From Cellulomonas shaoxiangyii (GTDB taxonomy: Bacteria; Actinomycetota; Actinomycetes; Actinomycetales; Cellulomonadaceae), in assembly GCF_004798685.1 (NCBI RefSeq), contig NZ_CP039291.1:3782001-3846000 (forward strand): a stretch of 64,000 nt of DNA, written 5' to 3'. The notes under the pieces were generated by a model. That model saw nothing but the letters and a program-made list of their open reading frames with translations, was not told where the DNA came from and made no database searches. Positions 19,701-26,986 of this stretch are shown here, in pieces. Within the stretch, counting starts at the first letter, position 1. Each line of letters starts with the position of its first letter. Position numbers and translations under genes: made by a program.

Positions 19701-20924
19701 CACGCTGGGCGGGACCCGCAGCGGGTAGGACCAGCTGAAGCTGCCGGTCTGCCCGGAGACCTGCCAGGAGGAGGACGGGGAGAGCGACGTGGCGCCGAAG
19801 CTGCCCGACGACCCCGACGTGCCGGCAGTCACCGCCATCAGGCGCGTCGCCGCGGCCGGCACCGTGGCGCTCAGGGTCGAGCGGCGCACGTCGTTGGTCG
19901 ACTCCAGCACCGTCTGCTCGCGGCACTCGGCACGCTCGGGCGTCGTCAAGGCGCAGTCGGGCAGCTGGACGAGGCGCAGGCGGGAGCCCCAGCCGCCGCC
20001 GTACGCCTGGTCGAACGACGAGTAGTCGACGGCGACCTCGAGCGGGGCGTCCACCGGCGCCAGGAACTCGGGGGCGGCGGGGACCGCCGACTCCTCCGGA
20101 GCCTGCGCCGGTTCGGCGACGCGGGCCGTCGGGACGGGTGTCGGCGCCGTCGGGACGGGTGTCGGCGCCGTCGGGACGGGCGTCGCGGCCGTCGGGACGG
20201 GCGTCGGCGCCGTCGGGACGGGCGTCGCAGTCGTCGGGGTCGTGCTCGGCACGTCCTGCGGACTCGACGTCGACGCGTTGCTCACCGCCGCCACACCGTG
20301 GGCGACGGTGGGCGCGACCGCCGCGGCCCTGCCCTGCCCCGCGTCCCCGGCGGCGTCCTGGGCGTCCTCCTGGACGGGCACGCCGACCCGCAGCAGCAGA
20401 CCCGGGACGCCCGCGGCGACCGCCGCGCGCTGGTCGATCACCTCGACGGGGACCTCCGTCGCCCCGGTGCCGGCGACGCGTGCTGCCTCGGTGCCGGCGC
20501 GTCCCACGCGGACGAAGGGGGAACCGGCACCGGCGCCCGTGCGCGGCGCCGCTTCGGCGCCGTCGGGCGCGACGGGCTCGACGCCCTTCCACGCCTCCGG
20601 GAACCGCGGGCGCACAGGCAGCGTGACCGGCATCGTGCGGCGCGGAAGGGAGCGCGCGGCGGGCACGTCCTTCGCCGGCACGGGGTCGGTCGCGTCCTCA
20701 CGCTCGGGCGCGATCTGCTCCGCGTAGGCATGCAGCTCGGCGGCGGGCCGAGGGGGGCCCGCGCGTCCCTCGTCCCCCGCCACGGCGGGGCCCGTCGCGC
20801 CCAGCGTCACGAGCAGCGCGACGGCCACCAGACCACCGACGGCGCGGGGCAGGGCGCCCGGAACGCTCCGGCGGGCGCGGGGAGCTGCGTCGCGGCCTCG
20901 CGGCGAATGCCGTCGCGCGCTCAT
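13776..20924 (-). CDS. Secreted RHS/YD-repeat polymorphic toxin with Hint domain and C-terminal toxin tip
   Basis: A giant exported protein of 2382 residues. In order: signal peptide (RAVGGLVAVALLVTLGATG, about 28-50), Pro/Thr linker (about 225-272), a pre-RHS domain, a long array of YD repeats (about 960-1900), the RHS core terminus (GARYYDPTIGRFLSVDP, near 1911), a hydrophobic Gly/Ala segment, a Hint self-processing domain (ACSFAGSVLVLMADGS near 2135 through TYHVGQSAVLVHN near 2270), and a final tip of about 110 residues. RHS repeats form a shell that encloses the toxin. The tip has HIETRHGPG and ends VEIVVRGSEIWTAYPK, a pattern reminiscent of BECR-fold RNases, but I cannot name its family. 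The ATG at 20924 has a poor ribosome-binding site and overlaps the stop of a short leader ORF. Followed by an overlapping immunity gene. Confidence 0.9.
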   Translation of the reverse strand: MSARRHSPRGRDAAPRARRSVPGALPRAVGGLVAVALLVTLGATGPAVAGDEGRAGPPRPAAELHAYAEQIAPEREDATDPVPAKDVPAARSLPRRTMPVTLPVRPRFPEAWKGVEPVAPDGAEAAPRTGAGAGSPFVRVGRAGTEAARVAGTGATEVPVEVIDQRAAVAAGVPGLLLRVGVPVQEDAQDAAGDAGQGRAAAVAPTVAHGVAAVSNASTSSPQDVPSTTPTTATPVPTAPTPVPTAATPVPTAPTPVPTAPTPVPTARVAEPAQAPEESAVPAAPEFLAPVDAPLEVAVDYSSFDQAYGGGWGSRLRLVQLPDCALTTPERAECREQTVLESTNDVRRSTLSATVPAAATRLMAVTAGTSGSSGSFGATSLSPSSSWQVSGQTGSFSWSYPLRVPPSVGGPEPELALSYSSQAVDGKVANTNNQSSWIGDGWDMPVGFVERKYVSCSQDRQGAVNNAARVTGDLCWQSDNATLALAGHSSELVKDAVTGGWRLKEDDGTRVERLTGGWNDDNDGEYWKVTTTDGTQYVFGRGQRSATDTTKTNSAWSVPVYGNHPGDPCYAASFAASQCMQTWRWNLEYIVDTSGNTLTTFYAKETNSYGRNNNEAVSTYVRGGHPTAIEYGQRAGSEASGQAPMRVDFAVAERCIPATGVSCDPAALTTTAASWPDVPGDLICTSTTSCPAVTSPAFFTRKRLVGVTTKVLSGASYQSVDAWSFTHTFPDPGDSTSKALWLDRIGHKGLVGSAVELPDVRFYGTQMANRVDTVGDAGPPMNRFRLNALDTETGARVSVNYTPKDCTPTSLPASADSNTRRCFPVRWQPVGAVPAITEYFHKYLVTSVVENPNDDGSLSVQTEYRYHGDAAWRYDDNPLVPAAERTWNEFRGYAQVDVVTGAPTAPQRSMTRTRYFRGMHGDKVAAGGTRSVLVDGIADEDRLNGFVREEITYDGVGGAEVSGTLSSPWISPPTATGADGSRATLIGIAAVEERTAAPALPGGRRTTRIATTYDPTYGMTTQIDDQGDVATPADDRCTRVEYARNTTAHVVATTSRTEVVGVGCGVAPARPGDVISDSRVAYDGLAVGAAPTRGLVTTSQSLKDYAAGAPTYVTDATTTYDAHGRPLSSTDALGRKSTTAYTPATGGPLTATSQTTPDPDGSGPRTALTSSTTVNPAWGTPVRQSDPNGKVTSATFDGLGRTTAVWLPGRLQASDTPSMKFAYTVSASGPNTVTTQSLTALGDYQATVELYDGMLRPRQTQSISAARDNQGRIVSETMYDSRGLVDRELGPWFTTGPPAATLVRASAAVPARTRYVYDGAGRTTAEIFDVDEQERWRTTTTHGGDRVTVDPPDGTIPETSITDARGQVVELRQYTGTAPTGAYQATTYAYDRAGRRAAVTDTAGNRWTYGYDLRGRQVSATDPDKGTTTTTYDDAGQVVSTTDARNRTQVVVRDALGRPVEQRTSTATGPLQASWVYDTLAKGQTTSSTRHVAGAAYTTAVTAYDDAYQPLGQSVTIPAAEGALAGTYTTSYRYAPDGQREEVTLPAAGGLPEETVVTFFDQMSVPEWMAGGLGNGVYVSGSLYDVYGELLRYSLGNTYVDFVNYSYETGTRRLAKTWTQRQGVSGYDADITYTYDAAGNPTSIVDRPTGKPTDAQCFTYDGLQRLARAWTPANANCATAPSVAAMGGPAPYWTDWAFDAVGNRATEVHHKSGGDTTRTYTYPAAGQARPHAVQKVTTTTGAATTTDSYTYDASGNTATRNRAGKPAQTLTWNDDGRLASVVDAGVGSAGEYVYTPEGDRLVRRQGGVTTVYLPGGQELNLTVGTGAVKAVRYYGFGGNTVAVRTGSAMKDVTSLVNDPHQTASMGINNETHTVTYRRTDPYGNARGGTPAWPGDHGFLNKPVDSSGLVQMGARYYDPTIGRFLSVDPVMDLGKPQQWAAYSYADNNPITFWDPTGMLSWGSAWKSIKNAGRSAARFVKRHQADIAGFVAGGLVTAGCLAATGGAGSVGCLALGGAAGAAATNLWKTKVQRTQKFSWSGLARDTAIGGLLGAVGGQAGRLAMRVPGVQRAASAAGNAARSAVNRAATAVSARASTASRGVPASAKPPTAAPAAKPNTNAAAKGDAPSSSQPTAARACSFAGSVLVLMADGSKKPIRTVKVGDKVIATDPETGEQGSRAVQETFVHDDDLVDLRVGGETIRTTEDHPFWSVTDQEFERADELADGELVLGADWNVLPVGSVVPANRGKAYNLGIAEVHTYHVGQSAVLVHNESTCPVTLSDARLGHIETRHGPGAQDRARANGDADTPGEFDEQFFWDGDTPAVSQRLRAAVCGSTSCPNPRGEGVLHRYDFGTNIGVNGKGDKTSVVEIVVRGSEIWTAYPK
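20127..20232 (-). repeat. 21-bp tandem repeat encoding the RHS Pro/Thr linker
   Basis: About five copies of a 21-base unit close to GTCGGCGCCGTCGGGACGGG, encoding PVPTAPT repeats on the minus strand. It is an extended linker between the signal-proximal region and the RHS shell; the copy number is likely to vary between strains by slippage. It stays in frame. Confidence 0.8.
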
Positions 20925-20989
20925 GCGCGTGCCTGCTGCGGACCCGGTCCGTCGACGTCCGTGCGGAAGCCGTGGTCACGCTGCCCCAT
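20921..20989 (-). CDS. Short leader ORF (22 codons) overlapping the RHS start
   Basis: ATG at 20989 follows GGAGGG with a 7-base gap, a much better ribosome-binding site than that of the RHS gene. It reads MGQRDHGFRTDVDGPGPQQA and two further residues, then TGA at 20923-20921. That stop overlaps the RHS ATG (ATGA). Such an arrangement allows ribosomes finishing the leader to restart on the toxin gene, limiting or regulating toxin synthesis. No known leader family is recognised and there is no run of regulatory codons. Evidence is positional, so confidence is moderate. Confidence 0.4.
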   Translation of the reverse strand: MGQRDHGFRTDVDGPGPQQARA

Positions 20990-21217
20990 CGCGCTGCCCT
21001 CCGAGTCACACGGACGCACCCCCGCCCGAATGAGCGTCACCGTAGTGGCGGGGCAGCGTCACAGGGGTGCATTCGCTGGATGACTTCGCAGGACACGCCG
21101 GCGACACGCTGTGACGGATCGGTGCATAGGTAGCGACTTCACCCGCTCGGGTGTACGCGCGAGGGGAGGGCGATCGGACACGCGAGGCGGCAACGAGCCC
21201 CGTCCGGGTGAACGGTC
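20990..21217. other. Upstream region of the RHS operon
   Basis: I see no gene here. The stretch is less GC-rich than its neighbours near 21030-21140 and must hold the promoter of the leftward RHS operon. On the minus strand TACGGT (around 21043) is a candidate -10 box, but no convincing -35 element is spaced correctly. CACCCGAGCGGGTG (minus strand; 21139-21152 region) is a short palindrome near its right end. Confidence 0.35.
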
Positions 21218-21790
21218 CGCGAGCTCGGCCGGCCACCCGGGCGGCGTGCACGGCGTGGACGGCGGCGCTGGAGCGTTCCCTCGGCGTGCGGATCCGCGAG
21301 GAGGCGCTCGGCGACCTGCCCCGCGCGGCAGGAGGCGTTCCGCGTCGTGCAGGCGGCGGAGGCCTGGCGGGCGCACGGCGCCTGGGTGACCGCGCACGGC
21401 GGCACGCTCGACGGCGACGTAGCGGCCCGGTTCCGTGCCGCGGCAGCCGTCACCGCGGCCGAGGAGCAGGCTGCGCGCCGCGCCGTGGCCGCTGCACGCA
21501 CCACGATGCTCGAGAGGCTGGCAGCATGGACGCTCGTCCTGCCGACCGCACCGGGGCCGGCACCGAGCCGCGCCCTGCCAGGCGTGGACCTCGACCGGGT
21601 GCGGGTCGCAGCCGTGCGGCTGAGCACATTTCGCGGCCGCGGCCGGTCTGCCGGCGGCCAGCGCGCCTGCCCTCGAGCTCGGCGACGGGCACCTCGGGCG
21701 GCCCGTCGGGGTGTCGTTCGTGCGTGCCGCGGGCACGGACCTCGCGCTCGTCCAGGGCGCCCCGGCGCTCGTCGGCGGGAGGACGCGGTC
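21218..21790 (+). pseudogene. Frameshifted, 5'-truncated amidase remnant
   Basis: Three consecutive reading frames together give the C-terminal part of an amidase-signature enzyme. Frame one reads AALERSLGVRIREEALGDLP up to about 21326. After a frameshift at about 21328 the next reads QEAFRVVQAAEAWRAHGAWV through LVLPTAPGPAPSRALPGVDL. After a second shift at about 21625 the third reads AGLPAASAPALELGDGHLGR and PVGVSFVRAAGTDLALV. The catalytic Ser/Gly-rich amidase core is missing altogether. I infer a decayed gene; an error in the assembly could explain one shift but not the absent 5' half. Confidence 0.75.
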
Positions 21791-21821
21791 GTCCGCGCCC
21801 GGCCCCCGGGCCATGCACCGG

Positions 21822-23729
21822 TCACGGGACGATGCGCGGCTGACGGAAGTTCATGAACGCCCACTCGTCGTACGTGAGCTGGTGGACCAGCCCCGCGGGG
21901 TCCCTCACGTAGATGTACGGCTCGTTCGCCCGCTTGTAGACGTCCGAGCCCTCGATCCACGTGGCGGTGCGCGGCGCCGGGAACCCGGCACGCTGCCACA
22001 GCTCGTACGTGAGGAGGTCCCACTGCCACCGAGCGGGCCAGAAGGTCACCGCGTACAGCGTCGGCGCCCAGGGGTACTTGACGTAGTCCGTGTTGGTGGG
22101 GCGCGGCGACGGGAAGCCCGCGGCCTGCCACTCGGCGTAGCTCACGGGGGTCGCCACCCCGTTCACCAACCGGTACAGCGTCGGGCTGTACGCGTTCTTG
22201 TAGACGGGGAAGGACGCACGGGAGGAGTTGGAGCCGCTGCGTGTCATGTTGTGCTTGAACGTCGGCCAGTCGGCGCGCCCGAGCGCCGTGTTGGTCGTCC
22301 AGGCGAAGACCTTGCCGCGGTTCCCGTTCGCGGTCGCCTCGACGATCCACGTGCGGCCGTTGACCTGCACGACCGTCGGCGCCGCCGTCATGGGGTCCGT
22401 GCCTGCCGACGTCTCGCCGCTGTAGCGCAGGTCGCCGTTGCCGTCGTAGGCGCGCAACCACTGCTCGCCACCGATGACGACGTTCTGCCGGCCGTCGTTG
22501 TCGACGTCGGCGATGGTCGGTGACGCGTGCAGGCCGGGGCACGTCGTCGCGGTCGCGACGCCCGTGTTCGGCGGGGCGAACGGGTTGTTGCCCGCGCACC
22601 GCGTCCACAGCCGCTGGCCCGTCCCGCTGTACGCGTAGAGCAGCCCGTCCTCCGCGACGAACGCAACGTCAGGGCGCCCGTCTCCGTCGATGTCGCCGAC
22701 CGCCGGCGACGACGTGACGTTGCGGCCGATCCGCACGGGCCACCCCGGCACGTTCGACCCGTCGCCGCGGAAGGCGTAGACGTACTCGCCGTTCATGGGT
22801 TGGCGCCCGCCGTCCCACATGGTCGCGGGCATGTTGCCCGTGCCGACGACGACGTCGAGGCGGCTGTCGCCGTCCAGATCGGCGAGCGCCGGGCTCGACC
22901 ACACGACCTGCTTGCTGACGAACCGGGGCCACCCGGCGACGCGGCTGCCGTCCGGGTTCCACGCGCCCACGTAGCCGCCGTAGTCGGGCGAGCACGACTG
23001 GCCGGGGGCGCCGTCGCAGTCGTACCCGGCGACGATCTCGACCTCGCCGTCCCCGTCGATGTCGCCGACCGCCGGGCTGGACCAGCTCGTGTCGCCCACG
23101 AACACCGGCCACCCGGGGAACAGGTGGCCGTTCTCCATCCACACCCACATGCGCTGGTCGAAGCTCGACGCGATGATCTCGTAGTTGCCGTTGTTGTCGA
23201 TGTCGGCGACGGCGGGCGTGCCGAAGGCTCCCGTCCACGGGTGGTCCGGTCCGAACTTCACCGTCACGAGGCGGTGGTAGTCGGCCTCCACCACGCCGAC
23301 GTCGCCGTGCGTGTTCGCGTACACGATGTCCAGCCGGCCGTCCCGGTCGAAGTCGACGAGCAGGGGCGACGCCTGGATCGCGCCCGGACCGGTGAAGAAG
23401 TCGAACCACCGCACGCCGTTGTCGGTCCGCCAGGCGTAGAGGTGCCCGTCCGGGTACCCGGCGACGATGTCGAGCACGCCGTTGTTGTCGAGGTCGCCGA
23501 CCGCTGCCGTGGAGAACTTCTCGCCGATCTGGCTGTAGTTGGCGGCGAAGGCCGGCGTGTCCCAGCCCGCCGGAGGGCTGACCTTGGGGAGGGCGACGTT
23601 CGGCGGCGCCATGGGGGCGGCGCCGGCCACGGGCACGGGCACCGCGGGGACGCCGGCCAGCGCCGGCACGGCTGCTCCGCCCACGGCGAGGGCCCCCGCC
23701 GTCACGACGGCCGTGATCAGCTTGCGCAT
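21822..23729 (-). CDS. Secreted FG-GAP/VCBS-repeat protein with C-terminal WxxAGFP repeats
   Basis: An exported protein of 635 residues. The signal peptide is clear (MRKLITAVVTAGALAVGGAA, cleavage after PALAG). ATG 23729 is fixed by GGAGG six bases upstream. Residues 60-480 contain seven FG-GAP-type calcium-loop repeats (GDLDNNGVLDIVAG, VDFDRDGRLDIVYA, GDIDGDGEVEIVAG and others), predicted to fold as a beta-propeller. The last 130 residues hold three tandem repeats of about 40 residues with the pattern PTLY...L(T/S)Y..W..AGFP.PR, whose fold I do not recognise. No enzymatic motif is seen. A structural or adhesive role at the cell surface is inferred. Confidence 0.87.
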   Translation of the reverse strand: MRKLITAVVTAGALAVGGAAVPALAGVPAVPVPVAGAAPMAPPNVALPKVSPPAGWDTPAFAANYSQIGEKFSTAAVGDLDNNGVLDIVAGYPDGHLYAWRTDNGVRWFDFFTGPGAIQASPLLVDFDRDGRLDIVYANTHGDVGVVEADYHRLVTVKFGPDHPWTGAFGTPAVADIDNNGNYEIIASSFDQRMWVWMENGHLFPGWPVFVGDTSWSSPAVGDIDGDGEVEIVAGYDCDGAPGQSCSPDYGGYVGAWNPDGSRVAGWPRFVSKQVVWSSPALADLDGDSRLDVVVGTGNMPATMWDGGRQPMNGEYVYAFRGDGSNVPGWPVRIGRNVTSSPAVGDIDGDGRPDVAFVAEDGLLYAYSGTGQRLWTRCAGNNPFAPPNTGVATATTCPGLHASPTIADVDNDGRQNVVIGGEQWLRAYDGNGDLRYSGETSAGTDPMTAAPTVVQVNGRTWIVEATANGNRGKVFAWTTNTALGRADWPTFKHNMTRSGSNSSRASFPVYKNAYSPTLYRLVNGVATPVSYAEWQAAGFPSPRPTNTDYVKYPWAPTLYAVTFWPARWQWDLLTYELWQRAGFPAPRTATWIEGSDVYKRANEPYIYVRDPAGLVHQLTYDEWAFMNFRQPRIVP

Positions 23730-23928
23730 CGGTGCCTCCAACCTCCTCCGGCTGGCCGGCTTCTTCGGCGGGGCCGGGACGCGGAGGGTGAGCGGGCGGG
23801 CCGCCTCGCCAGCGGCGTCGGGTGCTCCTTCGTACCTCGTCGGGTGGCCGGTTGGCGAGTAGCACGAACCCGCCCAAACCCGCGCAAGCGGCACAACCGG
23901 CGCGGGGTTCGTCCACCGCCGTCGCCGG

Positions 23929-25047
23929 TCAGCCCTTCGTGACACCGTCCGTCAGGCGCGGCGACCGCGGCGACGGCGTCGTCGGCCGCCCCACGCTGAA
24001 CACCGCGAGCGCGACCTGCGACCGGCGCAGCCCGAGCCGGCGCCGCAGCGCGCCGACGGCGTGCGGGGAGTCGACCACCTCGGAGTGGGGCGCGACCGCG
24101 AGCCCGGCGCGGTGGGCGTGCAGCCACGTGCGCTGCAGCGCGCGCCCGGCCTCGACGACGTCCGCCGGCGCCAGGCCCAGCCGGGCGTCGAGGGTCTCCG
24201 TCGCGCTGTGCACCGTGGGCGTGCGGGCGACGAGCACGAGGTGCTGCGGCCCGCGCACCGGGGCGCCGGGAGCGGGCGGCGGTGGGAGTGGGCGGGCGCG
24301 GTCGACGGCCTCGACCCACCGGCCGACCAGGACGGCGAGGCGCAGGGCGGCGTCGTGCAGCGCGGGCCGCCGGGTGACCGGTGCGGCGAGGCGCGCGGCC
24401 CAGGACGGCATGAGCAGCATCCGGTCGGTCATGCCGTCGCGCGCGTAGCGCGGGTGCGCCGGGGACAGGCGGAGCCAGCGGACGAGCTCGGCGGCGACGG
24501 CGCGCCGGGACGCGGTCCATGCCGTCCCCAGCCGGACCAGCCGGGACATCGCGGCGTCGTCCACCTGGAGCAGCCGGAGCCCTGCGGGCAGGGCCGGCGC
24601 GTCCACCCGCAGGTCCGGGGCCGGCGCGAGCTCGCCGCGGTGCACGCGCCGGTCCCGCACGTCCTGCGGCGTGAAGGGCGTCGCGTACGGCTCGGCGACC
24701 GGCCGCAGCACGAGGACCGGCAGCGTCGGGTCGGCCGCGCCGCGCACCGGCAGGTCCTCGAGCCGGTCGAGGGCGGGGGTCGGCTCGACCGCGAGCCCCC
24801 GGCCGTCGGCGGCCGCGGCGACGGCCGCCGACTCCACCCAGGCGCCCAGCGAGAGCAGCAGGTCACGGAAGGACGGGTCCCCCGCGCACAGCACCCGGTC
24901 CGGGACGACCGCGACCTCGATCCGCCCGTCGGTGACCCGCACGGCCCAGGGCTGCGTGTTGTGGGCCGACGGCGCCCTCCCGGCGACGCGCACCCACCGG
25001 CGCAGGTCGTCGTCGGTGGCGGCCGTCCCGTCGTGCGTCGCCGTCAT
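23929..25047 (-). CDS. Acg-family nitroreductase-like protein
   Basis: A 372-residue protein of the Acg-like branch of the FMN nitroreductase fold. The diagnostic SAHNTQPW motif stands near residue 27, and the two-lobed length is about twice that of a minimal nitroreductase, as in mycobacterial Acg (Rv2032). Members often bind FMN but may sequester it rather than reduce a nitro group, so catalysis is uncertain. The ATG at 25047 overlaps the stop of the upstream gene (ATGA) and has GGAGGAGG in front. It is the last of four coupled genes. No transmembrane segment is seen. Confidence 0.83.
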   Translation of the reverse strand: MTATHDGTAATDDDLRRWVRVAGRAPSAHNTQPWAVRVTDGRIEVAVVPDRVLCAGDPSFRDLLLSLGAWVESAAVAAAADGRGLAVEPTPALDRLEDLPVRGAADPTLPVLVLRPVAEPYATPFTPQDVRDRRVHRGELAPAPDLRVDAPALPAGLRLLQVDDAAMSRLVRLGTAWTASRRAVAAELVRWLRLSPAHPRYARDGMTDRMLLMPSWAARLAAPVTRRPALHDAALRLAVLVGRWVEAVDRARPLPPPPAPGAPVRGPQHLVLVARTPTVHSATETLDARLGLAPADVVEAGRALQRTWLHAHRAGLAVAPHSEVVDSPHAVGALRRRLGLRRSQVALAVFSVGRPTTPSPRSPRLTDGVTKG

Positions 25048-26192
25048 GCGACCTCCTCCGCCGCCGTGCCGGCGGCCGTCGTGCCGGTGCCGACCGGCCT
25101 GCGGTAGAACGTGACGCCGTGCAGCGGACGCCCGCCGGCACGCTGGAACTGCCGGGCCGAGGCGGGGTTGTCGCGCCCGACGAACGTCGAGCGCAGCCGC
25201 GCGTACCCGCCCGCGGCGAGGTTGGCGTGCAGCGTGCGGGACAGCAGCGTGAGCACGCCGCGCCCCTGCCGGTCCGGTTCGGTGCCCTGGATGATCAGCA
25301 CCGCCTCCCGCCGGTAGCGGCCCCGGGTCGCGAGGAGCCGCAGCTGCTGCAGCGGCCCGAGCCGCCCGCCGACGCGCTGCACGAAGGCCGTGATGTCCGG
25401 CACCACCAGCACGAACGCCACGAGCGCGCCGCTGGCGTCGTCGCGCGCCAGGAGCAGCAGGTCCTCGTCCACGAGGAAGCCCAGCCCGTCGGTGGCGGCC
25501 GCCATCTCCGCGTCCGTGATGGTCGTGTAGTACGGCAGGGCCGCGAACGCGCGGTTGAGGACCGCGAGCACCTCGGGCACCAGCCGGCCCACCTCGGAGC
25601 GGCGTCCCCGCTCGAGCCGCAGCCCGGCGGCGCGCCACTCCGCGTCGGTCGGCGCGCCCGCCGCGGACGACGGATCGACGTCGACGACCCACGTGTCGGA
25701 CTCGCCCCACCGCTCGAAGCCGAGGGCCTCGTACGCGGCCGGCACCCACGCCGGGTTCCACGGCGAGTCGACGAACCCGCGCTCGTCGAAGCCGGACGTG
25801 ATCACCCCGCCCGACTGGTTCGGCAGCAGCGACACGGGGCCGAACAGCTGGGCGCGACCGTCCGCGCGGGCCTCCAGCGCGCCGACGAGCGCGGCCGCCG
25901 CGTCGGCGTCGGCGAACTCGGTCGCCCCGAACAGCAGCGACGGGGTGCCGAGCCGCGCGTCGAGGCGGGCGTCGGTGTGCACGGTGGTCCGCCCCACCGC
26001 GCGCCCCGCGGCGTCGCGCACCAGCAGCAGCTCGACCGGTCCCGGGTGCGGCGAGGTGCCCCGCCACCAGGACGTGACGGTGGACGCGAGCAGCGGCACC
26101 GCGAGGTCCCGCGGGTGCAGGCGCAGCGGCAGGTCGACGAAGTCGCGCAGGTCCGCGCGCGAGCGCACCGGCGTCACGGCCAGGCGGGTCAC
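25044..26192 (-). CDS. GNAT-superfamily N-acyltransferase-like protein
   Basis: A cytosolic protein of 382 residues. Its C-terminal part shows a GNAT acyl-CoA-binding pattern (IIQGTEPDRQGRGVLTLLSR, followed by YARLRSTFVGRDNPASARQF), and the N-terminal half (LPLRLHPRDLAVPLL, LFGATEF, GPVSLLPNQSGGVI) resembles the larger GNAT-like proteins that act on peptidyl or acyl substrates. GTG 26192 overlaps the preceding TGA (GTGA), and its own TGA overlaps the next ATG, so it is coupled on both sides. Placed after a PaaK-like ligase, it could transfer the activated acyl group to an amine. The substrate is unknown. Confidence 0.78.
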   Translation of the reverse strand: MTRLAVTPVRSRADLRDFVDLPLRLHPRDLAVPLLASTVTSWWRGTSPHPGPVELLLVRDAAGRAVGRTTVHTDARLDARLGTPSLLFGATEFADADAAAALVGALEARADGRAQLFGPVSLLPNQSGGVITSGFDERGFVDSPWNPAWVPAAYEALGFERWGESDTWVVDVDPSSAAGAPTDAEWRAAGLRLERGRRSEVGRLVPEVLAVLNRAFAALPYYTTITDAEMAAATDGLGFLVDEDLLLLARDDASGALVAFVLVVPDITAFVQRVGGRLGPLQQLRLLATRGRYRREAVLIIQGTEPDRQGRGVLTLLSRTLHANLAAGGYARLRSTFVGRDNPASARQFQRAGGRPLHGVTFYRRPVGTGTTAAGTAAEEVA

Positions 26193-26986
26193 GGCGCCCC
26201 GCCCGGCCCCGGCGCGACGTGCACGCGGATGTACCCGCCGGTGCCGTGCCGCCGGTCGCGCGTGATCCACTCCATGAGCCGCCGGTGCGCGGGCAGCCGC
26301 GCGAACAGCATGAGGGCGTCCCGGTCGGTGAAGAACGCGATCGTGCCCAGGGTGAACGGCGGCGCCCAGTAGACCCGGTGCCACACGTACCCCGTCATCC
26401 GCCGCATGGCCGCGACCATCGGGTACCACTCGCGCGAGAGCAGGGCCCACGAGTGCGGCCCGCGGTACCGCGTCGCGCCCAGGAACATCGCCCCGGCCTG
26501 CGCGGGCGTCCGGGCGGGGCGGGACGACGGGTCCGGGTCGCGCGCACCGTCCGCCGCCGTCCGCTCCGTGGTGCGCCGCGGCGGCGCCGGGGCCACGGGC
26601 GGCGGCGTCCGCCCACGCGCGCTCTCGCTGGTCAGCGCGGTGAACCGCTCGATGTGCGCCATCTCGTCGCCCTCGGCGCGCCAGACGCCGTTGGAGTAGC
26701 CCTGCGGGTCGGCGACGAACACGCGCGCGCGCTCGTGCCCGAGGCCGGCACCGTCCGCGAGCGCACGCCCCTGCGCCGGCGTCGCGACGCACACGACGAG
26801 CCCGCGCACGGGCGCGCCGGCGGCGTCGCGCGCGCGCACCCCCGCGCTCCACACGTACCCGTCCGCCGCACGCACCGCCCGGTGCGCGCGCCACGCCCAC
26901 GCGGGTCCGGCTCCGGTCCGCTCGAGCACGACGAGCGCCTCGGCGCGGGACTCCACCGGCGCGCGCGAGAAGTCGCGGGTCCGCAT
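26189..26986 (-). CDS. Uncharacterised protein in the ligase/GNAT operon
   Basis: I do not recognise this 265-residue protein. It is soluble, with no signal peptide. The N-terminal half reads as one alpha/beta domain (ALVVLERTGAGPAWAWRAH, VCVATPAQGRALADGAG). A proline-rich linker (VAPAPPRRTTERT) leads to a second domain with many aromatic residues (GATRYRGPHSWALLSREWYP, GYVWHRVYWAPPFTLGTIAF), which resembles the dimeric alpha/beta-barrel monooxygenase-like families such as DUF4188. ATG 26986 shares one base with the stop of the ligase gene (TGATG). Translational coupling ties it to the neighbouring acyl-activating and acyl-transfer genes. Confidence 0.65.
   Translation of the reverse strand: MRTRDFSRAPVESRAEALVVLERTGAGPAWAWRAHRAVRAADGYVWSAGVRARDAAGAPVRGLVVCVATPAQGRALADGAGLGHERARVFVADPQGYSNGVWRAEGDEMAHIERFTALTSESARGRTPPPVAPAPPRRTTERTAADGARDPDPSSRPARTPAQAGAMFLGATRYRGPHSWALLSREWYPMVAAMRRMTGYVWHRVYWAPPFTLGTIAFFTDRDALMLFARLPAHRRLMEWITRDRRHGTGGYIRVHVAPGPGGAP

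Noticed and set aside
20127..20232. Tandem repeats at 20.1, 39.2, 33.5 and 63.1 kb looked like possible CRISPR or VNTR arrays
   Set aside because: They are in frame, have no unique spacers and encode Pro/Thr/Ser linkers of secreted proteins.
5841..20924. The RHS/LamG region as a prophage or integrative element
   Set aside because: No integrase, phage structural genes, tRNA or flanking direct repeats are visible at either end.
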